From Gammaproteobacteria bacterium CG22_combo_CG10-13_8_21_14_all_40_8 (GTDB lineage: Bacteria; Pseudomonadota; Gammaproteobacteria; Enterobacterales; GCA-002770795), in contig PCTP01000102.1 of assembly GCA_002770795.1 (NCBI GenBank), forward strand, positions 32,517 to 39,388: 6,872 nucleotides of DNA, in the 5' to 3' direction. Position 1 is the stretch's first letter. Each line of letters begins with the position of its first letter. Of this stretch, positions 1 to 4,390 are shown one piece after another. The translations under genes were made by a program, and so were the position numbers. The notes below the pieces were generated by a model that was not told the origin of the DNA, made no database searches, and saw only the letters and a program-made list of their open reading frames with translations.

Positions 1-83
1 TCTGCTACATCAAAAATTTGGTCTAATTGGGTTCGACTAAATTGACTGACACTTAGAATGTGCTTACCAGCAAAATTTCTCAT
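1..83 (-). CDS. pyrB: Aspartate carbamoyltransferase, N-terminal fragment
   Basis: The minus strand reads from an ATG at 83-81 through 27 codons without a stop to the window edge. The peptide begins MRNFAGKHILSVSQFSR and continues TQLDQIFDVA. From memory, this matches the start of aspartate carbamoyltransferases in marine gammaproteobacteria, which open with a short stretch before a HILSVSQ-type segment, followed by a helix ending in a V-A-(D/N/E) pattern. The enzyme condenses carbamoyl phosphate with aspartate in the first committed step of pyrimidine synthesis, in the cytoplasm. An AAAGG at 95-99 lies 11 nt upstream of the ATG, a slightly long but usable ribosome-binding site. The carbamoyl-phosphate-binding motif lies outside the window, so the call rests on about 27 residues. 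It is the same strand as hemJ but 188 nt away with its own likely promoter. Confidence 0.68.
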   Translation of the reverse strand, partial: MRNFAGKHILSVSQFSRTQLDQIFDVA

Positions 84-145
84 AGACGTAGCGACCTTTG
101 TATATAATTAGGTGAATAACAATAATGGTTATCTTGGTTGTCTTT

Positions 146-194
146 AAAACCATTTTCACTCAAAGGGACTTTAGTCGAGAAATAAAATGGTTTT
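146..194. repeat. 11-bp inverted repeat in the pyrB leader
   Basis: AAAACCATTTT (146-156) and AAAATGGTTTT (184-194) are perfect reverse complements separated by 27 nt. A T-G wobble extends the arms by one pair. The spacer holds a small palindrome, GACTTTAGTC, at 167-176. If the promoter at 219-227 is used, the repeat is transcribed into the pyrB leader about 60-110 nt before the start codon. The stem has only two G-C pairs and no following U-run on the minus strand, so it is not a convincing intrinsic terminator. An operator or RNA leader structure are the alternatives. Confidence 0.6.
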
Positions 195-218
195 GTAAGA
201 TTCAGTAGAGGTTGCCAT

Positions 219-227
219 ATTATAACA
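219..227 (-). promoter_or_regulatory. Extended -10 promoter, probably for pyrB
   Basis: On the minus strand TGT precedes a perfect TATAAT, forming an extended -10 element. No good -35 is present at 16-18 bp, which is typical for extended -10 promoters. Transcription would start near 212 and give a leader of roughly 130 nt before the pyrB ATG. The element lies within an imperfect inverted repeat (GAGGTT at 208-213, AACCTC at 228-233) that could be an operator. This is inferred from sequence alone. Confidence 0.45.
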
Positions 228-271
228 AACCTCAATGGAATGCGAGAGTCGGGTCGCTTGTGGGTATAAAT

Positions 272-703
272 CTAGAAGGGTTTTAACACCGCAAGAAGGA
301 TGATGCCGATTAAGGGAACTACAGGAATTTCATTCATGAGGCGAAAAAATTTTTCCGAGTGCAGATTCTTGTCTTGAGCAAAAACCTTTAGTAATTTTCC
401 ACAATAGAGATGAAACGCCACAAGAACCAACACCAGCAGGAGTTTAGCATGCAGCCAGTGGCTGTCTTTAAACCAATCCCCACCCATAAGATGAATCATC
501 CACAAACCCAAAGCGATTGTCACGACTGCTCCAGGGGTAGTGATCCCATAATAGAGTTTTCGCTCCATGACTTTAAATCTTTTGTTAGATTCTTCATCAT
601 GGGACATGGTGTGGTAAACAAAGAGCCTTGGCAAATAAAATAACCCAGCGAACCAAGTCACCAGGGCGATGAGGTGGAAGGCTTTTATCCACAAATAAGT
701 CAT
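272..703 (-). CDS. hemJ: Protoporphyrinogen IX oxidase HemJ
   Basis: This 143-residue membrane protein has the length and motif order of HemJ, the haem-binding, oxygen-independent oxidase that converts protoporphyrinogen IX to protoporphyrin IX in the inner membrane. It replaces HemG or HemY in many proteobacteria. Visible family features are a first helix with His10 and Trp17, then LPRLFVYH at about 24-31, an MERKLYY segment at 46-52, a LHAKL segment at 84-88, and a NEIP motif at 124-127 before the last helix. Hydrophobic segments fall at about 5-25, 52-72, 86-106 and 124-142. The start is supported by AAGGA at 713-717, 9 nt upstream of the ATG. It is divergent from the csrD-like gene. No clear intrinsic terminator follows it. 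Older annotations may call it a CopD-family or UPF0093 protein. Confidence 0.93.
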   Translation of the reverse strand: MTYLWIKAFHLIALVTWFAGLFYLPRLFVYHTMSHDEESNKRFKVMERKLYYGITTPGAVVTIALGLWMIHLMGGDWFKDSHWLHAKLLLVLVLVAFHLYCGKLLKVFAQDKNLHSEKFFRLMNEIPVVPLIGIILLAVLKPF

Positions 704-780
704 TGTTTGTATTCCTTTTTTTAGAGTTTAAAAACGAAAGAGGATATTTGTACTGGATTTCTTCAAGTCTGAACATATTC

Positions 781-789
781 TGCTAGAAT
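781..789 (+). promoter_or_regulatory. Candidate extended -10 promoter for the csrD-like gene
   Basis: TGC followed by TAGAAT (five of six matches to TATAAT) forms an extended -10 element in the hemJ/csrD divergent gap. No good -35 is seen at the expected spacing. A start near 796 would give a leader of about 80-90 nt that carries the palindrome at 817-839. The 170-bp gap must also carry the hemJ promoter, for which I see only weak candidates. Confidence 0.35.
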
Positions 790-816
790 TAGTTGATAGA
801 GTCAAAACAAACGAGA

Positions 817-839
817 CTTTTAAAAAACGTTTTTAAAAG
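817..839. repeat. Perfect AT-rich palindrome upstream of csrD-like gene
   Basis: CTTTTAAAAA (817-826) and TTTTTAAAAG (830-839) are exact reverse complements around a 3-nt centre, ACG. The dyad lies about 40-60 nt upstream of the start codon. It could be a DNA operator or, if transcribed, a weak A-U hairpin closed by a single C-G pair. The run of Us is inside the stem and not after it, so it is not a normal terminator. Confidence 0.6.
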
Positions 840-876
840 AACAATGTATTCACTATGGCGTTCTCAACTTTAAGTG

Positions 877-2463
877 ATGATAAAAATGAAACAAGCTGTC
901 AGTCTAGTCCTTAGCTTTGTGTTAATTATGTTGGCTCTTAGCGCTACCATGCCTACAATTTTCCCTTTTTGGATGAGTTGGGGGATGGTTGGGATTGGGT
1001 TGGCGATCATATGGGGAGGCTTTGCGCCATCTTTTTTGGCTCTAGAACTGATATTACTTCGACATAATATTAAAGTACCCCCTTTTTGGAACTGGAAACA
1101 AACTATCGAGGCATTAGATGAAAAAATTATTGAGAAAATGCGTTCAGTGGAAAGAGTCCCTTTGCATTTGGCGGAAACGGTTCGTAAACAGGAATATGTC
1201 GATCAACAAACTAATTTGGGAAATCGCCGTTTTTTTGATGCAAGATTAGATGTTTTTTTACTTCCTGAACAGAGAACGGGTGAAGGTCTGCTGATTTTGG
1301 TGGCGTTAACAGGAATCGATGAATGGGAACAATCGGAAGATAACCAAGTGACCACCCGAGAAGAGTTAATACAGCAAAGTGCTATCCTGCTCGGTAATGC
1401 GTTAAAAGCATACCCTCATGCTGTTTTATCCAAAAGGGGAAAATCTGATTTTGCGATTTTTATTCACCCCGTACCTAAGAATCAAAATCATAAAATTGCA
1501 GATAAACTTGAGCAAGCTTTGAACTCATTACCAATTTCTCACAGTTATTTAAGTGATAATTTTTTTCATCTTGGGCTTGTCAGGGTTGGAACTCAGGCAA
1601 CGACTAGACATGATCTATTAGCTAAAGCCGATTTAGCATTAAGAAATGCTCAGTTAAAAGGTAGTCGAGGTTGGTTTGAACTTGAAGATGAAGAGGAAAC
1701 CATGGCTCGCGGTATGGTGCAATGGCGAACATTGTTTGAAAGTACTATTAATCAACAGAAAGTCAGATTATGGGTTCAACCTATTCAATATTTCCAGTCT
1801 CATGAAATTCTTCATTCTGAAATTTTTGCTCGACTGGTGGATATGAACGGTGTAGATGTGAGTGCCGATGAATTTATCCCAATGGCTATGGCCAGTGGTT
1901 TTATGGAGAGAATTGACCGAGTGATTGTCGATCAGGTCATCAAGTGGATGATTTATCAAGATCAAGCGCAGCATCCTGTTTGTGTAAATTTGTCTACAGA
2001 ATCCTTATTAAGTACACAATTTATCGATTGGCTCATTCAACGACTGTCCATCAAACCCTCTCTTATTCAAAATTTTATTATTGAGTTCGCTGAGCGACCT
2101 TTAGCAGGAAGTGAAGAGAGCCTGATTGAAGTGATGCTGAAACTAAAAAATCTAGGTGTGCGGGTTGGTATCGATCATGTGGGAGAGCAATTGGTCACCT
2201 TAGATTATTTGGAACGTCTACCTATAGATTTTGCAAAAATTCACCGCAGTGTTATCAATAAAATTGGTCGTAGTCAAATTCAACAAGAAGAGATATTTAT
2301 TGAATCCCTCTCTCAGGTTGCCCAAACTAAGGGGTTTCAATTGTTGGCTGAAGGTATTGAGTCTGCTGCACAGTTAGAGCGCTTGGTTAAAGATGGAGTT
2401 GTTGGCGGCCAAGGTTATTTATTAGGAACACCTATCCCATTAGAGAAACTCAGAAGCGTCTAA
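877..2463 (+). CDS. csrD: CsrD/MshH-like degenerate GGDEF-EAL membrane protein
   Basis: In E. coli, CsrD binds no second messenger enzymatically but, with RNase E, promotes decay of the CsrB and CsrC sRNAs that titrate CsrA; the Vibrio counterpart is MshH. Numbering here is from an alternative in-frame GTG at 874. Two membrane helices (about 8-27 and 34-62) are followed by a charged helix (73-105), a GGDEF-like domain (about 106-270) and an EAL-like domain (about 283-529). The GGDEF site reads GKSDF (189-193), close to the HRSDF of E. coli CsrD, and EAL reads EIF (316-318), where CsrD has ELM. A WRTL motif (284-287) linking the domains and a GGQG near the end are also CsrD-like. DDFG is DHVG (434-437) and KID is KIH (455-457), so both catalytic activities are probably lost. 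At about 528 residues it lacks the periplasmic domain of the roughly 646-residue E. coli protein. Starts at ATG 877 or ATG 886 are equally possible; none has a good Shine-Dalgarno. Confidence 0.8.
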   Translation: MIKMKQAVSLVLSFVLIMLALSATMPTIFPFWMSWGMVGIGLAIIWGGFAPSFLALELILLRHNIKVPPFWNWKQTIEALDEKIIEKMRSVERVPLHLAETVRKQEYVDQQTNLGNRRFFDARLDVFLLPEQRTGEGLLILVALTGIDEWEQSEDNQVTTREELIQQSAILLGNALKAYPHAVLSKRGKSDFAIFIHPVPKNQNHKIADKLEQALNSLPISHSYLSDNFFHLGLVRVGTQATTRHDLLAKADLALRNAQLKGSRGWFELEDEEETMARGMVQWRTLFESTINQQKVRLWVQPIQYFQSHEILHSEIFARLVDMNGVDVSADEFIPMAMASGFMERIDRVIVDQVIKWMIYQDQAQHPVCVNLSTESLLSTQFIDWLIQRLSIKPSLIQNFIIEFAERPLAGSEESLIEVMLKLKNLGVRVGIDHVGEQLVTLDYLERLPIDFAKIHRSVINKIGRSQIQQEEIFIESLSQVAQTKGFQLLAEGIESAAQLERLVKDGVVGGQGYLLGTPIPLEKLRSV

Positions 2464-2482
2464 CCTGAATCAAAAGATAGTC

Positions 2483-2518
2483 AAAAAAAAGCCCATTCAT
2501 TGAGATAATGGGCTTTTT
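2483..2518. terminator. Bidirectional intrinsic terminator
   Basis: GCCCATT (2491-2497) and AATGGGC (2507-2513) form a perfect 7-bp stem around a 9-nt loop. Five Ts follow on the plus strand (2514-2518) and eight As precede it (2483-2490), giving a U-tract in both directions. It sits between the convergent csrD-like gene, which ends 20 nt to the left, and the porin gene, which ends 29 nt to the right, and should terminate both. Confidence 0.93.
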
Positions 2519-2546
2519 AGATAAAGCTTATAAGTTGTTAGTTCAA

Positions 2547-3506
2547 TTAAAACTTGTATTCCATGCCGATGGCTAATGCAGAATCATTACCATTGCTTGC
2601 ACCTAGATCTTGAACTGTGTACCAAGCAAAAACTTTAGCTTCTTTTGATAATTTGTGATCAATGCCTAAGGACGTTGATTTTTTGTACTTAATCTTGCTG
2701 CTGATCCCCAGTTTCCAAATGTCAGAATCGGCATACTGGATTTTGAAAGTATTGCTATCCATTTTATAAGCCGCGCTTACTAAGAATCCATCTTGTGTAT
2801 CAACGCTGTTATCAGTTGTTTCATAAATGAATCCTAACTGAACTTTCTCCAGATTATATTGAGCTGCAAAACGAGTTGTATCAATACCTTGGCCATCTAC
2901 ATCCGCGTCATTTGACAGACCTAAATACAAATCTTTTGCATGGTATGTGATAGAGGCTGAAGTACCATCTGCAATACCATCATTGCCAGTAGAAGGGCTT
3001 TCTCCAGGAATCACCGCAATGTTTGCTTGGAAGTGATCGCCAAATTTAGGCGTAGAGTACTGAAGAATATTAGAGGCACGATTTTCACCATTGAATATAT
3101 GCTTTATATCACCAGTATAATCATTGAATAAATCAATTTTGTTTTGTAAAGCTTTCGTTGGTGTGTCATGACGACCAACAAATACTTTACCGAAATTGCC
3201 TTTCAAACCAACGATTTGATTTCTTGATTGAATGTTGTTGTCAGAACCTTTTGATTTATCGGTGACATCCACTTCCCATTCAAGTTTATAAAATACTTCT
3301 AATGAGTCAGAAATAGCAGATTTACCTTTAAGACCAAAACGTGAAGCATTACTCACTAACTCAGTTAAAGTATCTCCATTGGCTAAATCGTCTGCTTGCA
3401 ATGAAACATTGATTTTTCCATACACTTCAACAGATGGTGTTTCAGCTTGTGCGAAAACAGGTAATGCTGCTGCAATGGATAATGCGATTAAATTTTTGTA
3501 CTTCAT
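2547..3506 (-). CDS. Outer-membrane general porin (OmpC/Porin_4 type)
   Basis: This 319-residue protein is a classical Gram-negative porin, a 16-strand trimeric beta-barrel allowing diffusion of small hydrophilic solutes. A signal peptide (1-21) ends in AQA, and the mature protein opens with ETPSVEVYGKINVSL, the usual first strand. SRFGLKG (55-61) and the GKVFVGRHDTP segment (106-115) are family signatures. The stretch after it (about 116-150, FNDYTGDIKHIFNGENRAS) is where the constriction loop is expected. The chain ends in EYKF, the terminal Phe that the BAM complex recognises. GGAG (3515-3518) lies 8 nt upstream of the ATG, fixing the start. It is convergent with the csrD-like gene and divergent from the YceI gene. 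The promoter has a Pho-box-like element, which would suggest a PhoE-like role in phosphate uptake, but nothing in the protein proves substrate preference. Confidence 0.92.
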   Translation of the reverse strand: MKYKNLIALSIAAALPVFAQAETPSVEVYGKINVSLQADDLANGDTLTELVSNASRFGLKGKSAISDSLEVFYKLEWEVDVTDKSKGSDNNIQSRNQIVGLKGNFGKVFVGRHDTPTKALQNKIDLFNDYTGDIKHIFNGENRASNILQYSTPKFGDHFQANIAVIPGESPSTGNDGIADGTSASITYHAKDLYLGLSNDADVDGQGIDTTRFAAQYNLEKVQLGFIYETTDNSVDTQDGFLVSAAYKMDSNTFKIQYADSDIWKLGISSKIKYKKSTSLGIDHKLSKEAKVFAWYTVQDLGASNGNDSALAIGMEYKF

Positions 3507-3551
3507 TTAAGTAACTCCGGGCACTAATGACAGATGGGTAAGAATGAAAAG

Positions 3552-3587
3552 GTTTGACGTAAATTATCAGTTGGATTTAGGTCAAAC
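3552..3587. repeat. Inverted repeat in the porin 5' leader
   Basis: GTTTGAC (3552-3558) and GTCAAAC (3581-3587) are perfect 7-bp reverse complements separated by 22 nt. With transcription starting near 3602 the repeat lies inside the porin leader of about 95 nt, ending 45 nt before the start codon. It could be a stabilising stem-loop, as in long-lived outer-membrane protein mRNAs, or a DNA operator downstream of the start site. Confidence 0.5.
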
Positions 3588-3608
3588 ATCCGTATTTAAT
3601 TTGTAGTG

Positions 3609-3642
3609 ATTATATTTTTGTAATATGACAGTTTCGTGTCAC
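3609..3642 (-). promoter_or_regulatory. Porin promoter with Pho-box-like element
   Basis: On the minus strand a perfect TATAAT -10 (3609-3614) is preceded by 10 nt, then CTGTCAT (3625-3631), 4 nt, and GTGACAC (3636-3642). Two 7-mers with a 4-nt gap and 10 nt to the -10 is the arrangement of the E. coli phoA Pho box. The downstream 7-mer matches the consensus fully and the upstream one 5 of 7. No sigma70 -35 hexamer lies at 16-18 bp, consistent with an activator-dependent promoter. The same bases also form an inverted repeat (TGACA, 6 nt, TGTCA), so another dimeric regulator is possible. Confidence 0.55.
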
Positions 3643-3665
3643 TCATGAACGTTTTCTCAATAAAG

Positions 3666-3695
3666 TTGTCATATTTGTTCAGAATCAGCTACTAT
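3666..3695 (+). promoter_or_regulatory. Candidate yceI promoter
   Basis: TTGTCA (3666-3671, five of six matches to the -35 consensus) is followed after 18 nt by TACTAT (3690-3695, four of six). Transcription would begin near 3702 and give a leader of about 50 nt before the ATG at 3753. It faces away from the porin promoter, with the two -35 regions about 25 nt apart, so a shared regulator could affect both. Confidence 0.4.
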
Positions 3696-3752
3696 GGAGG
3701 GAGGATGTTTTTTTATTTTCATAAAAAACAATAACATGGGTGGTCTTTGTGT

Positions 3753-4319
3753 ATGAAAAATTTAATGCTGTTTTCTGTTTTATTTTTATCTTCAAATCTA
3801 GTGCAGGCTGTTGAATTAGATAAAACAGCTTCATCGATACATTTTATTTCAATTAAGAAGGATGCTATTGGTGAAATTCATCGCTTTAAAAATTTTGAAT
3901 TGCAGGTTCAAGCTGATGGTAAATTTAAACTGGATATTGATCTGAAAACTGTTGATACTTCTGTGGCCATAAGAGATCAACGATTACGAGATCTATTGTT
4001 TGAAACCATTCGCTTTCCAATGGCCAGCATTTCTGGTGAAGTCAATCCTTCAATTTATCGGGTTCTAAAAGCGGGTGATACTCTGTCAAATCAAGTGGCG
4101 GCTGAGATTTATCTGCATGGTATGAAACAAACGCTGACTATAGCCGTACAAATTACCAAGCTTTCTGATAATAGTCTCAGAATTGATGCCGAACCTTTTA
4201 TCTTAGATGCTAAGTTATTTGGATTTAGCAACGGGATCGACAGCCTTGCAAAAATAGCTGGATTGAATGCCATCAGTTCTGCAATTCCTGTCTTTTTCAG
4301 TTTAAAGCTACATCTATAA
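3753..4319 (+). CDS. Secreted YceI-family lipid-binding-like protein
   Basis: The product is a 188-residue periplasmic protein of the YceI family, a lipocalin-like beta-barrel that in known members binds polyprenoid lipids such as ubiquinone precursors. The biological role of most members is unclear. A signal peptide (1-19) ends in VQA. Family features follow in order: SSIHFISIKK (27-36), HRFKNFEL (43-50), the DLKTVDTSVAIRDQRLRD block (63-80), FPMASISG (88-95), LHGMKQ (121-126) and a final strand region with FGFSNGID (156-163). Length is normal. ATG 3753 is preferred over an in-frame TTG at 3747 because it starts the signal peptide directly; GGGTGG at 3738-3743, 9 nt upstream, is a mediocre ribosome-binding site. 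It is single-gene, divergent from the porin and convergent with the S41 gene. It is not with cytochrome b561, a common partner of yceI. Confidence 0.9.
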   Translation: MKNLMLFSVLFLSSNLVQAVELDKTASSIHFISIKKDAIGEIHRFKNFELQVQADGKFKLDIDLKTVDTSVAIRDQRLRDLLFETIRFPMASISGEVNPSIYRVLKAGDTLSNQVAAEIYLHGMKQTLTIAVQITKLSDNSLRIDAEPFILDAKLFGFSNGIDSLAKIAGLNAISSAIPVFFSLKLHL

Positions 4320-4350
4320 GCTGTGATACCTGGAAATAGGGGTATATAAG

Positions 4351-4380
4351 CTAGGAGCCTGTCCGAGAATAGACTCCTAG
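4351..4380. terminator. 30-nt palindrome between convergent genes
   Basis: CTAGGAG (4351-4357) pairs perfectly with CTCCTAG (4374-4380). One mismatch is followed by four more pairs (CTGT with ATAG, including a G-T wobble), closing a 6-nt loop, CCGAGA. Two more weak pairs extend the base. The hairpin folds equally well on both strands and sits between yceI, which ends 31 nt to the left, and the S41 gene, which ends 10 nt to the right. No U-tract follows on either strand, so it may be a transcript-end stabiliser or a dispersed REP-like repeat and not a true intrinsic terminator. Confidence 0.45.
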
Positions 4381-4390
4381 TTGAGGTCAA

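Noticed and set aside
101..111. TAATTATATA (minus) as the pyrB -10
   Set aside because: Transcription would start at or inside the ribosome-binding site, and no -35 is present; the extended -10 at 219-227 is better.
242..257. GCGA/TCGC stem after hemJ as a terminator
   Set aside because: Only 4 bp with an 8-nt loop and no U-tract on the minus strand.
410..643. Open frame on the plus strand inside hemJ
   Set aside because: Antisense shadow of hemJ; His/Gln-rich composition, no ribosome-binding site and no recognisable domain.
1768..1974. Open frame on the minus strand inside the csrD-like gene
   Set aside because: Antisense to a well-supported EAL-like domain; no family signature.
3574..3587. 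TTGACC on the minus strand as a second porin -35
   Set aside because: No acceptable -10 lies 16-18 nt downstream; the GATAAT nearby is only 11 nt away.
4109..4390. Minus-strand open frame overlapping the end of yceI
   Set aside because: Mostly antisense to the conserved YceI C-terminus and crossing the intergenic hairpin; no support as a protein.
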